64,000 nucleotides of DNA from the NCBI GenBank assembly GCA_963791495.1, contig CAWBST010000013.1:372001-436000 (forward strand). The letters run 5' to 3'. Made by a program: the position numbers and the translations under genes. How positions within the stretch are numbered: the stretch's first letter is position 1; the number at the start of each line of letters is the position of its first letter. The notes under the pieces were generated by a model, which searched no databases, had not been told where the DNA came from, and saw only the letters and a list, made by a program, of their open reading frames with translations. This DNA is from JAMXLO01 sp963791495. Lineage in GTDB: Bacteria; Pseudomonadota; Alphaproteobacteria; Acetobacterales; Acetobacteraceae. Shown here piece after piece: positions 16,617-27,964 of the stretch.

Positions 16617-18161
16617 CCGGCAGCGGGGTCCTGCCCTACACAGGGCAGGAGTTCCTGGACAGTCTCGACGACGGTCGGGAAGTCTGGATCTACGGCGAGC
16701 GCGTCGGAAAGATCACCGCGCATCCTGCGTTCCGCAACACGGCGCGCATGATCGCCCGGCTGTACGATGCGCTGCACGCCGATCATCGCGACGGCGCGAA
16801 CATCCTGACCTGCCCGACCGAGTGGGGCGGCTTCACGCACCGCTACTTCATCGCATCGCGCACGGTCGAGGAGCAGGTCGCCGCGCGCGATGCGATCGCT
16901 GCGTGGTCGCGGCTGACCTATGGCTGGCTCGGCCGTTCGCCCGACTACAAGGCGGCGTTCCTCGGCACATTGGGCGCCAACGCGGACTTCTATGCGCCAT
17001 ACCAGGAGAATGCGCGCCGCTGGTATCGCTATAGCCAGGAGCGCGTGCCGTTCATCAACCACGCTATCATCCATCCGCCGGTGGATCGCAGCATGGCGCC
17101 CGGGCGCACCAGGCGGGCCCACCGATGTCTATGTCCGCGTCACCAAGGAGACGGACGCCGGCATCCGGGTGAGCGGCGCGAAGGTCGTGGCCACCGGTTC
17201 TGCGCTGACGAACTTCACCTTCGTGGCGCATCACGGCCTGATCCCGGTGCAGGACAAGAACTTCGCCCTGGTGTTCATGGTTCCCACCAACGCGCAGGGC
17301 GTGAAGCTGATCGGGCGCGTGTCGAACGAACAGCGCGCCGCCGTGCTGGGCAGCCCGTTCGACTATCCGCTGTCGAGCCGGCTCGACGAGAACGATGCGA
17401 TCTTCGTGCTGGATGATGTGCTGATCCCGTGGGAGGACGTGTTCGTCTACGGCGACATCGACAAGGCGAACAACTTCTTCCCGCGCACCGGCTTCGTGCC
17501 GCGCGCGTTCCTGCAGGGCTGCACGCGGCTGGCGGTGAAGCTGGACTTCATCGCCGGGCTGTTTCTGCGTGCGACGGAACTGACCGGCTCGCGCGGGTTC
17601 CGCGGCGTCGAGGCGAACCTGGGCGAGGTGATCGCCTGGCGCAACATGATCTGGAGCCTGTCGGACGCGATGGCGAAATCGCCGGATCCGTGGGAGGGCG
17701 GGTACATACTGCCGGGCGGGCGCGCCGCGATGGCCTACAACGTGCTGGCACCGGAGGCCTACACGCAGATCAAGAACCTGATCGAGAAGACTGTCGCCAG
17801 CGGACTCATCTATCTCAACTCGCACGCTGCGGACTTTGGTGTGCCGGAACTGCGGAAATACCTCGACACGTATGTGCGCGGATCGGGCGGTGCCTCGGCC
17901 GAGGAGCGGGTGAAGCTGATGAAGCTGCTGTGGGATTCGATCGGCTCGGAATTTGGCGGCCGACATGAGCTGTACGAGATCAACTACGCCGGCAGCCACG
18001 AGGAGATCCGCCGCTACGCGCTGTTCGGCGCGCTTGCCTCCGGTGAGGCGGAGCGCTGGAAGGATTTCGCCGCGTCCTGCATGGCGGAATATGACCTGAA
18101 CGGCTGGACCGTGCCGGACCTGATCAATCCGGACGATGTCAGCGTGCTGCGGCGCGGCTGA
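16613..18161 (+). pseudogene. 4-hydroxyphenylacetate 3-hydroxylase (HpaB) family oxygenase, one frameshift
   Basis: Starts at GTG 16613 inside the LigB stop; an ATG at 16592 is an alternative. First frame: YTGQEFLDSLDDGREVWIYGERV, TARMIARLYDAL, then the W-R-Y FAD-binding middle. At 17100-17105 one extra base interrupts RSMAPGAPGGPTDVYV. The second frame continues KETDAGIRVSGAKVVATG, SNEQRAAVLGSPFDYPLSSRLDEND, VLIPWEDVFVY and the long C-terminal helical domain. With one base removed the product is about 515 residues, the normal size for FADH2-dependent HpaB enzymes, which need a separate flavin reductase. It is probably intact in the organism. Confidence 0.82.
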
Positions 18162-18169
18162 CGCTCCCT

Positions 18170-18193
18170 GTCATTGCGAGGAGCGAAGCGACG
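18170..18193. repeat. Half copy of a dispersed REP-like repeat
   Basis: The 24 bases match one end of the palindromic repeat at 23398-23485 (GTCATTGCGAGGAGCGAAGC and following bases). Here it is only half, without the paired arm, and it lies between the hpaB-type and TauE-type genes that converge on it. Confidence 0.7.
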
Positions 18194-18201
18194 TGTTCAC
18201 A

Positions 18202-19098
18202 TCAGACCAACAGTCCCGCTCCAGATATGGCGAGCAGTAGGTTGACGGCGATGTGGAACTGCCGACCCGTCATCCGTCGGAACCACGAAAACCCAACCAC
18301 GGTGCCCATCAGCCCCGCCGGGACATAGAGGTACACCATCGGTGGGAACCCAAGTTGGGCAGAACCACTCTCCCGCATTGCGGGAATGGCAACCAGCGCC
18401 ACAATTTGCATGATCATGATGAATGGCTGATAGAGTGCCCGCTGGCGTGTCTTGTCCCAGCCCTTCATCACGCACCAGATGGAAACCGGTGCCCCTGGTG
18501 TTGCCGCCAATCCACCGAGAACGCCGCCGAAGAAGCCCGAGATGGCATCGCCCACTATGCCCGGCTGCCGCACTGTGATGGGCGGCCGCGTCAGCATGTA
18601 GGCCCCGTAAGCAATCAGAATGCACCCAAGCACACGCACATAGGTATCGACCTGCAGATGTAACAGGGCAAAAACCCCGCACAGCACGCCGGTTGCACCC
18701 GGCAGGAGAAACGGCAGCAATTGACGCCAGTCGATCTCCCGGCGCAGCAGCCAGACGCTCAGCGATTGGTTCGCCAGGCTGCAAAGCAGCATGATCTGCA
18801 CGACCGCGACGGGGTCATGGCGGAACTGGAAGAGCATCGCCCCGCACAGGGCGGAAAAGGCGAACCCGGCGAGGCTGGAGAGCAGGGACGCGGCAAACAC
18901 TGCGGCCGTGGTCAGTTGCGCGGCCATCGGTTCGTGCAAGACGAGGAGCAGTCCCGTATAGATCGGCACCGCGACCAGGCAGGCAAGGGGCGCGAGTGCA
19001 GGAGCGGCCAATGCGCGGCTCGACAGCATGACGTCCCCCTGACGGACTGTCGCCGAAACGGGCGCGCTATCCGCCCTGGCCGCTGTGACTTGCTTCAC
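18202..19098 (-). CDS. TauE/SafE-family sulfite exporter-like permease
   Basis: 298 residues with eight to nine membrane helices. The paired TauE/SafE repeats are visible: SLLSSLAGFAFSALCGAMLF in the first half and ISGFFGGVLGGLAATPGAPVSIW in the second. The first 23 residues are polar; an internal ATG (MLSSRALAA, about 19030) could be the true start. The family is linked to export of sulfite, sulfoacetate or other organic anions. It stands alone, convergent with the hpaB-type gene. Confidence 0.85.
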   Translation of the reverse strand: MKQVTAARADSAPVSATVRQGDVMLSSRALAAPALAPLACLVAVPIYTGLLLVLHEPMAAQLTTAAVFAASLLSSLAGFAFSALCGAMLFQFRHDPVAVVQIMLLCSLANQSLSVWLLRREIDWRQLLPFLLPGATGVLCGVFALLHLQVDTYVRVLGCILIAYGAYMLTRPPITVRQPGIVGDAISGFFGGVLGGLAATPGAPVSIWCVMKGWDKTRQRALYQPFIMIMQIVALVAIPAMRESGSAQLGFPPMVYLYVPAGLMGTVVGFSWFRRMTGRQFHIAVNLLLAISGAGLLV

Positions 19099-19440
19099 AT
19101 CGGTTCGACCGCGTCCGATTGTCGTCGTATTGGTAAGTCGGTGCGAGGCAGCCCGCGTGCGCGGGATGGCCCTCTCGTATCCCGGTTCCGAGGTGCGGTC
19201 TTCTCATCCAGCGCAGCCAGGATTCACGTTCCCTGCAAAGCTGTTATTTGTGACATTCCAGCACCCCTGGTCGCTAAGGCCGGACAGGGCTTGTTGCGAC
19301 GCATCAGTGCACAGGCAGCCGGACCAGGAGCGGCGCAGGAATCGCGGTGGCAACGGCGTTCAACGCCATCGCAAGACCGGAGAAGGCGCCGGCGGTTTCG
19401 TTCTCCTGAAAGGCGCGGGCGGTGCTGATGCCGTGGCTGG
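19099..19440. other. Gene-free gap, 342 bases
   Basis: No frame with protein features on either strand. It holds the promoter region of the TauE/SafE gene (reading leftwards) and the downstream end of the AraC-type gene. No strong stem-loop was found. Confidence 0.4.
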
Positions 19441-20430
19441 CTACGCTGCTCCGGCGCCTGCGCGAAAATCTGACGGAGTCATGCCAAAGCGTCTGCGGAA
19501 CGAGCGATGGAAATACGACAAGTCGGAAAATCCGGCGGCATACGCTATGTCCGCTATCGTTCGCGACGCTTCCTTGTCGGTCCCGAGCAGGCGTCGGGCA
19601 TAGGCCAGTTGCTGTTCGAGCTTGAACGCCGAGAATGTGGAGCCACTCTCCTCAAACAGTCTCTGCACGGTCCGGGGCGTTATGCGATGGCGCGCAGCCA
19701 CCTCGGAGATCGTTACTTCCTCATGTCGGATTCGGGCGATGACGTAGCTCGTTATCGCGTCAAGCCGTGCGGCACGCACACTGTCCCGGTCGGTAAGCGC
19801 GGCGCCGTTGCCGCAGAGACCGGCTGCAATCGCGATCAGATCCTGCACATGCGAGCCGACGACGTTACGTGCCAGGTTGCGGTCGGAGGCAAGCCCCGCC
19901 GATATGCCGCTCACGTAGTGCAGGAGCAGTTGCAGCGCGCCAGCGTTGGCAGGGATCAGCCGCATCGCGGAGTCTTCCACGTTCCGCAGCGCGGCCGCCA
20001 CCGGAGCGCGCGGGACGACGAGACCTTGGAAGCGGATGTCGTCATGCGCCACCGTGCAAGCCTCGCCATGCAGCACGAGCAGCGCCTCTCCGGGACCCAC
20101 CGTCACGTCCCGACCGCGCTGCACCACATTCAGCCTACCCTCCAGCGGCGTGAGCAGGGCGAGCGCGTCGTCTCCATCACCGATCATCTGCGACGTCCGC
20201 TGCATGCGAACCGGCGTGCTGACGAAGGACGTGATGCGCAGACCGGGCACCACCCGTGCGAATCCCTGCGCGTTGAACCGGTCGCTCGAACGGGGCTGGA
20301 TGTCCAGGCGCACCGCTTGCTGCTCGAAGATGTCGCGCCAAAACGCCAGGCGCTTCTCCGTCGGGACGGCATCGGTCGAGAAACGTTGCTCTGCGAAACC
20401 TGCTTCATCCGGCGGTGAAGGCATGGCCAC
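19441..20430 (-). CDS. AraC-family transcription regulator
   Basis: 329 residues. The N-terminal part (to about 200) is an AraC_binding_2-type cupin domain beginning with FSTDAVPTEKRLAFWRDIFEQQAVRLDI, known from the regulators of aromatic and nitrile catabolism. The C-terminus has two helix-turn-helix units: EVTISEVAARHRITPRTVQRLFEESG and TIADIAYAAGFSDLSYFHRSFRRRFGMTPSDFR. It is divergent from a second regulator of the same family. Confidence 0.92.
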   Translation of the reverse strand: MAMPSPPDEAGFAEQRFSTDAVPTEKRLAFWRDIFEQQAVRLDIQPRSSDRFNAQGFARVVPGLRITSFVSTPVRMQRTSQMIGDGDDALALLTPLEGRLNVVQRGRDVTVGPGEALLVLHGEACTVAHDDIRFQGLVVPRAPVAAALRNVEDSAMRLIPANAGALQLLLHYVSGISAGLASDRNLARNVVGSHVQDLIAIAAGLCGNGAALTDRDSVRAARLDAITSYVIARIRHEEVTISEVAARHRITPRTVQRLFEESGSTFSAFKLEQQLAYARRLLGTDKEASRTIADIAYAAGFSDLSYFHRSFRRRFGMTPSDFRAGAGAA

Positions 20431-20808
20431 GCTCCCTGCGCTGCGGCACTCCGTAGTGTGGGCAGAAATGCGCCACGCTATGTGTGACCTGCATCACTTG
20501 TGCCAATTTTGCAACCGACCTCGGCGCCCATCGCTCCACACCGACTGCCTATATTGCTTTCCGACATGCAGACTGCGTACATTGCAGTCTGCATGAGATC
20601 TGCGATCTGTAGTTGCGGACCGGGAGAACAGACGGTTTCTGTCCTGCTCCGCCGCTCTGGTCCACTGTGCGCGTCGCTGCTGTCCACGACGGGCAATGCA
20701 GATTTTCCTAGAGAGCGGCCGAAAACTGTCTGCCTCAATGGGAGACCTGAGCATGCGTACTCTCGGCCGATTGCTGACGGGTCTTGCCGCTCAGGGCCCG
20801 ATCTTGTC
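20431..20808. other. 378-base intergenic control region between two AraC-type genes
   Basis: No gene. It separates two divergently transcribed AraC-type regulators and should carry both promoters. The clear feature is the perfect inverted repeat at 20565-20595, listed separately. In-frame codons upstream of 20809 exist, but the second regulator's family similarity begins only there. Confidence 0.5.
20565..20595. promoter_or_regulatory. Perfect 12-base inverted repeat, candidate operator
   Basis: CATGCAGACTGC at 20565-20576 is repeated exactly as its reverse complement at 20584-20595, with a 7-base spacer. It lies mid-way between divergent AraC-type promoters. There is no T-run beside it, so an operator or mRNA hairpin is more likely than a terminator. 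Which protein binds it is unknown. Confidence 0.55.
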
Positions 20809-21756
20809 ATGACGACCCGAGAGCTGGCAGTGGACCAGTTTCGCGAGGCCGACCGGTTCGCCTATTGGCGCGAGCAATGGTGCGAAGGAACGGTCGGCGT
20901 AACGGGTGAACTTGCACGCGACGAGAGGCAATCCTTCTATGCCCGCGCGACCACCTGGACCGCCCCTCACGTGATCCGACTGCGATGCGAGACCGGCCCG
21001 TTTCAGGTCTCGCGTGGGTTGCACGAGATCAACCGACGCAGCTGGCAAGAGTGGATCTGGCTGCATCAGGAGATGAGCGACGGTGCCATTTTCAGGCATG
21101 CCGGCAACGAGTTCGTCATGCGACGGGGTGATCTGTTGATCATAGATCCGACGATCCCGTTCTCCAGTCGGCCGCACAGCGCGCACGACTATCGCCGTTG
21201 GATGCTGCCCCGTGCCTGGATCGAACCGCACCTGCCGTCCGGACGCCGGCCACTCTCCGTGCAGTTCACCGGGTCACGCGGCATCAACGGGCTGGTGCAG
21301 GCTTATCTGCGTGCCCTGAACGATGCCCTGGACGAATACGACAGCGGCGAACTTCCGGGAGTCATCGACAACTTCTGCCGCCTTCTCGCGTTGGCCTGCG
21401 GCGGCAGGATTGGCGACCAGCGCGCCGCAACCCGGGCTGCCAAACTGCGACAGGTGAAGGACTATGTAACGCTCCATCTGTCTGAGCCGGATTTGACCCC
21501 GGCAAGGGTGGCTGCCGCAATGAAGATCTCAGTTCGGCAACTGCATCTCCTGTTCGAGCCGACGGAGACCAGCTTTGCAGAGCATGTGCTGGGCCGGCGG
21601 TTGGAAGAATGTCGCGCGATACTGGAAAGCCCATCCAACAGAACCCGGTCCGTCACCGACATCGCCTACGCCTGGGGCTTCAACAGCCTCGCCTCGTTCT
21701 ATCGGGCTTTCGGCCAACGCTTCGGCGTCAGTCCTGGCAGGGTGCGTCGCAGCTGA
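20809..21756 (+). CDS. AraC-family transcription regulator
   Basis: 315 residues from the ATG at 20809. Its N-terminal domain opens VDQFREADRFAYWREQW, the same AraC_binding_2 type as its divergent neighbour, and includes RRGDLLIIDPTIPF. The C-terminal DNA-binding domain reads DLTPARVAAAMKISVRQLHLLFEP and SVTDIAYAWGFNSLASFYRAFGQRFGVSPG. It may regulate the adjacent convergent luciferase-like gene or its divergent partner. The start upstream of 20809 is not certain. Confidence 0.92.
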   Translation: MTTRELAVDQFREADRFAYWREQWCEGTVGVTGELARDERQSFYARATTWTAPHVIRLRCETGPFQVSRGLHEINRRSWQEWIWLHQEMSDGAIFRHAGNEFVMRRGDLLIIDPTIPFSSRPHSAHDYRRWMLPRAWIEPHLPSGRRPLSVQFTGSRGINGLVQAYLRALNDALDEYDSGELPGVIDNFCRLLALACGGRIGDQRAATRAAKLRQVKDYVTLHLSEPDLTPARVAAAMKISVRQLHLLFEPTETSFAEHVLGRRLEECRAILESPSNRTRSVTDIAYAWGFNSLASFYRAFGQRFGVSPGRVRRS

Positions 21757-21786
21757 TCTGTCGGACGCGAAAGCCGCCGCTGGCGG

Positions 21787-22845
21787 TCATAGCTTCGGCA
21801 GTCGCGGCAGTACTTCCTCGCCGAACAGCCGCATCGACGCCTGCGCATCGGCGAGCGCGATATCGTGGAAGTTCACCTGCAGCGAGGCGATTTCGAAATC
21901 GCCGATCTGCCGGCGATAGGCCCCGACCGTGTCGAGTATCCGTTGCGGCGTGCCGATCCAGGCGGCGCATTTCTCGACCTGAGTTTCGAACGTGTCCCGC
22001 GACAGCGCAGCGATGATCTTGTCGTAGCCTGGATAGTCGACAGAGCTTTCGCCCGCCATCCAGTCGGACGCCGCCGCCACGAGCGAGCGCAAGTAGCAGT
22101 TCAGCGGCTCGCGCGCGATCTGTTCGGCCCGCGCCTGGTCCTCGTGGCAGAACATGTGGAACGCCAGCATCACCGTGCCGCGGCCACGATGGCCGGCGCG
22201 ATGCCATGCCTCGCGATAGGTGTTGATCAAGTCCGCCATCGCACCGCCGGCCATCGGGATCGCCATGATACCGTGTCCCGCCGCACCCGCGCGCTCGAAC
22301 AACTCCTTCGTTGCCAGTGCCGCGACATAGAACGGCGGACGCGGTTTCTGCGTCGGCCGCGGCAGCGAGGTGACGTTGGCGAAACTGTGGAAGCGGCCCT
22401 CGCAGGTGACGTTCTCCTGTTCGAGCAACAGCCGCACCTGCTCCATGCCCTCGTCGAACCGCGCGCGGCTTTCATCAAGCCTGACGCCAAACCGGGAAAA
22501 CTCGTGCGGCAGGAAGGCGCGCGCGAAGCCGATGTCGAGCCGGCCGTTGCACAGCGCGTCCAGCATCGCCAACTCGCCGGCCAACTTCAGCGGGTTGTTG
22601 AACGCAGGCAGGACCGCGCCCGTCACCAGGCGCGCGCGCTTTGTGACCTGCGCGGCGGCGGCCAGAAATACAACGGGGTTCGGACTGTAGCCGCCGTAGG
22701 GATGAAAGTAATGCTCGACCGTGCGGACGTGGCTGTAGCCGTAGCGGTCGCACAATGCGACCAGCGACAGCGCTTCCTGCCAGTAATCGCGCGCCGACTT
22801 CACGTCTGGCCCAATGTCGGGAAAGAACTGGATGCCGACCTGCAT
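21787..22845 (-). CDS. Luciferase-like (LLM) flavin monooxygenase
   Basis: 352 residues starting MQVGIQFFPDIGPD. Luciferase-superfamily features include YGYSHVRTVEHYFHPYGGYSPNP, TGAVLPAFNNPLKLAGELAMLDALCNGRLDIGFARAFLPHEF and a conserved C-terminal helix. It differs strongly from the other LLM genes in this window, so it is not a recent paralogue. It ends 31 bases from the convergent AraC gene and lies four bases downstream of the UPF0114 gene, which probably shares its transcript. Confidence 0.88.
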   Translation of the reverse strand: MQVGIQFFPDIGPDVKSARDYWQEALSLVALCDRYGYSHVRTVEHYFHPYGGYSPNPVVFLAAAAQVTKRARLVTGAVLPAFNNPLKLAGELAMLDALCNGRLDIGFARAFLPHEFSRFGVRLDESRARFDEGMEQVRLLLEQENVTCEGRFHSFANVTSLPRPTQKPRPPFYVAALATKELFERAGAAGHGIMAIPMAGGAMADLINTYREAWHRAGHRGRGTVMLAFHMFCHEDQARAEQIAREPLNCYLRSLVAAASDWMAGESSVDYPGYDKIIAALSRDTFETQVEKCAAWIGTPQRILDTVGAYRRQIGDFEIASLQVNFHDIALADAQASMRLFGEEVLPRLPKL

Positions 22846-22849
22846 CTGA

Positions 22850-23386
22850 TTACTTTCTCCCGTGTCCGTTGCTGAGCCGATCAGTCAATGACAGCAGAAC
22901 CCCCACCGCACCGATGCCGAGGAGGATGGCAAGCTGCCAGGCGGCGGCTTCGGTCTTCACGTCCTCGATGTGCACGAAGGTCTCGAGCATCGAGATCGCG
23001 GCGATCGCCACGATGGAACCGATCAGGCGCAGCTTGACGGTCGCGAAGTCCATCCCGCCCAGCCAGGTCGGCTGGTCGTCTCCATGCGACGCGAGCAGGC
23101 GGCCGACGAAGTTCTCCCAGCCGGCGAAGATGACGATGACGACCAGATTGGCGACAAGCGACAGATCGACCAAGGAAAGGACGACGAAGATTGCGTCGTT
23201 GGTGGACAGCGCGAGGAAGCCTGGCACCCCCTCCACCAACTTCTGCACGAACTTCACCACGACCATGACCAGCGCCAGGAGCAGGCCGATATAGATTGGC
23301 GCCATGATCCAGCGCGCGGCGAACATGACGCGGCCGACATTGCGGCGAATGCGGGCTTCGAGATCGGGCCCGGGCCGGCCGCTCAT
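22850..23386 (-). CDS. UPF0114 (YqhA-type) membrane protein
   Basis: 178 residues with four membrane helices. The UPF0114 signature is clear: RWIMAPIYIGLLLALVMVVVKF (residues 26-47), DLSLVANLVVIVIFAGWENFV and LRLIGSIVAIAAISMLETFVH. The function of the family is unknown. It lies just after the REP-like palindrome that separates it from acnA. Confidence 0.93.
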   Translation of the reverse strand: MSGRPGPDLEARIRRNVGRVMFAARWIMAPIYIGLLLALVMVVVKFVQKLVEGVPGFLALSTNDAIFVVLSLVDLSLVANLVVIVIFAGWENFVGRLLASHGDDQPTWLGGMDFATVKLRLIGSIVAIAAISMLETFVHIEDVKTEAAAWQLAILLGIGAVGVLLSLTDRLSNGHGRK

Positions 23387-23397
23387 CGGCGTTCACT

Positions 23398-23485
23398 GTC
23401 GTTGCGAGGAGCGTAGTGACGAAGCAATCCCCATCGTGCGTACTCTCGATGGGGATTGCTTCGTCGCTGCGCTCCTCGCAATGAC
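23398..23485. repeat. REP-like palindromic repeat
   Basis: An 88-base imperfect palindrome: two 39-base arms (23398-23436 and 23447-23485) with three mismatches and a 10-base loop. Arm core: TTGCGAGGAGCG, then GACGAAGCAATCCCCATCG. Both arms face each other between acnA and the UPF0114 gene, where the hairpin could also stop or protect transcripts. Partial copies occur at 18170 and 51391. Confidence 0.85.
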
Positions 23486-23494
23486 ACGGCTGTG

Positions 23495-26188
<2,694 letters not shown>

Positions 26189-26303
26189 GTTGGCGCCTTA
26201 TGTTGAACGGCGAGTTGAGGCGGTGTGCCGCAGATGCAATGGTCGTCGGCGGCGGGCTTAGATCACACCAGTCCGCAAGCGTCCACAAGGCGGGGAAGCG
26301 GTT

Positions 26304-26898
26304 GTGTTGCAGGCGGCAGGTCTGGCGGCGTTCCGCGGCGAACGGCTGGTGTTCAGCGAAGTCGACTTCGCCGTCCGCGCAGGTGGGATGCTGCTGCTGA
26401 CCGGGCCGAACGGATCGGGCAAATCGACGCTGCTGCGGCTGTTGGCGGGACTGCTGCGGCCGGCGGCCGGGATGCTGACGTGGGGCGGTGCCAATGTATT
26501 TGCCGATCTGCCGGCGCATGCGGGTCGCGTGGCCTATGTCGGGCATCAGGACGCGGTGAAGCCGGGACTGACCGCGGCGGAGAACCTGCGGTTCGCGGCG
26601 CGGCTGAACGGCGGGGTCATGCAGGATGCACTCGATGCGGTGGGGCTGGAGGAGCTTGGCGATCTTCCCGCGCGGATGCTGTCGGCGGGACAGCGGCGTC
26701 GGCTGGCGCTGGCGAGGCTTCGTACTGTCGCGTGCTCCGCTCTGGCTGCTGGACGAGCCGACGCTCGGGCTGGACGCCGCGTCTGTGGACCGCTTCGGCG
26801 TCATGCTGGACGCGCACCGTGCCGGCGGCGGCATGGCGGTCGCCGCGACGCACCTGCCGCTGCCAGTGGGCGAGGCTGCGGAACTGGTGCTGGGGTGA
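26304..26898 (+). pseudogene. ccmA: Cytochrome c maturation ABC ATPase CcmA, one frameshift
   Basis: The ATPase of the CcmAB exporter needed for periplasmic heme attachment to c-type cytochromes. Walker A TGPNGSGKST lies near residue 33; the ABC signature is LSAGQRRRLALARL near 128. One extra base at 26718-26722 then shifts the frame, and the Walker B segment LSRAPLWLLDEPTLGLD follows in the next frame, with the switch His (ATHLPL) near the end. Deleting one base gives about 198 residues, the normal size. It starts at a TTG/GTG near 26304 (ends of both are possible) and precedes ccmB. Confidence 0.85.
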
Positions 26899-26942
26899 TG
26901 CGCTCACTGACTCGCCGGATGCCTCTGGCACCCCAATCAACG

Positions 26943-27609
26943 ATGATCAGCGCTTCTCGCCATCCTGGAGCGCGAACTGCGCCTCTCCGTGCGCCACGGC
27001 GCCGATACGCTCGCCGCCCTGCTGTTCTTCCTGCTGACCGCCGCGCTGTTCCCGCTCGCCATCGGACCGGCGCCCGAGACCCTCGGCCGGATCGCGCCTG
27101 GCATCGTCTGGGTCTGCGCCCTGCTCGCCGCGCTGCTGCCACTCGACCGGCTGTTCGGCGCGGATTTCGAGGACGGCTCGCTCGATCAGCTTCTGCTCTG
27201 CGGTGTGCCGCCGGCGGCGATCGCGCTGGCGAAGGCAACCGCCCACTGGCTGGTCACCGGGCTGCCGCTGCTGCTCGCCGCCGCGCCGCTGGCGATGATG
27301 CTGCGAATGCCCGACCTGGCCCTGCCATCGCTGCTCGTCGGCCTGCTGCCCGGCACCATGCTGCTGTCGCTGCTGGGCACCACCGGGGCCGCCATCGTGC
27401 TCGGCGCCCGCCGCGGCGGTGTGCTGCTGCCGCTCCTGGTCCTGCCGCTCGCCACCCCGGTGCTGATCTTCGGCGTCGCCGCGGCGGACGCTGCGTCCGG
27501 CGGCCTCAGTCCCCAGCCACACCTGCTGCTGCTCGCCGCCTTGCTGGCTGCCGCGCTGCCACTCTGTCCGCTGGCGGCGGGAGCCGGATTGCGGAATGCT
27601 ATCGAATAG
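26943..27609 (+). pseudogene. ccmB: Cytochrome c maturation permease CcmB, frameshift near start
   Basis: The main frame runs GTG 26989 to 27609 with six membrane helices and the CcmB pattern GADTLAALLFFLLTAALFPLAIGP, GADFEDGSLDQLLLCG and a conserved KATAHWLVTGLPLL. Homologues start about 15 residues earlier; that sequence (LLAILERELRLSVRHG) is present in frame but has no start codon. An ATG at 26943 would supply it if one base near 26950-26955 were removed. Either the start is GTG 26989 with a shortened N-terminus, or there is a single-base insertion. No ccmC follows. Confidence 0.78.
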
Positions 27610-27964
27610 GTTGATTACGGCGTCAGATTTCGAACCCCAGGTTGCCTATTCGCCACACTGAGGACGCATACGCGTCATAAGGAACTCTTATTCCCCATTG
27701 CATGATAGCGACACGTTTCGTTAACACGTGAACATGAGGATGAGTCCTGACGACGCAGAACAATGGGCGATGTGCCCAATCATGAGGTCTCCGCGTGGTC
27801 GTTCGGCGGCGACTTCTCTCCGATCGGCCGGGGTCCCATCTCATCCGCTTGACCAGCTTGCCAGCCCATTGACCAACTTGTCACTTGAGGCACCCAAAGG
27901 TCAGGGTGATTCCTATGGACATATCTGAAGTTATCCCTGGCCAAGCCGCCCGCACAGGCACTCC
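27610..27964. other. 355-base intergenic region upstream of glycogen phosphorylase
   Basis: No gene. It is AT-richer than its surroundings and should contain the glgP promoter. A 12-base direct repeat, TTGACCAGCTTG at 27849-27860 and TTGACCAACTTG at 27869-27880, has an exact 20-base period, which is two helical turns. A small GACGC/GCGTC inverted repeat lies near 27664-27677. Confidence 0.45.
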
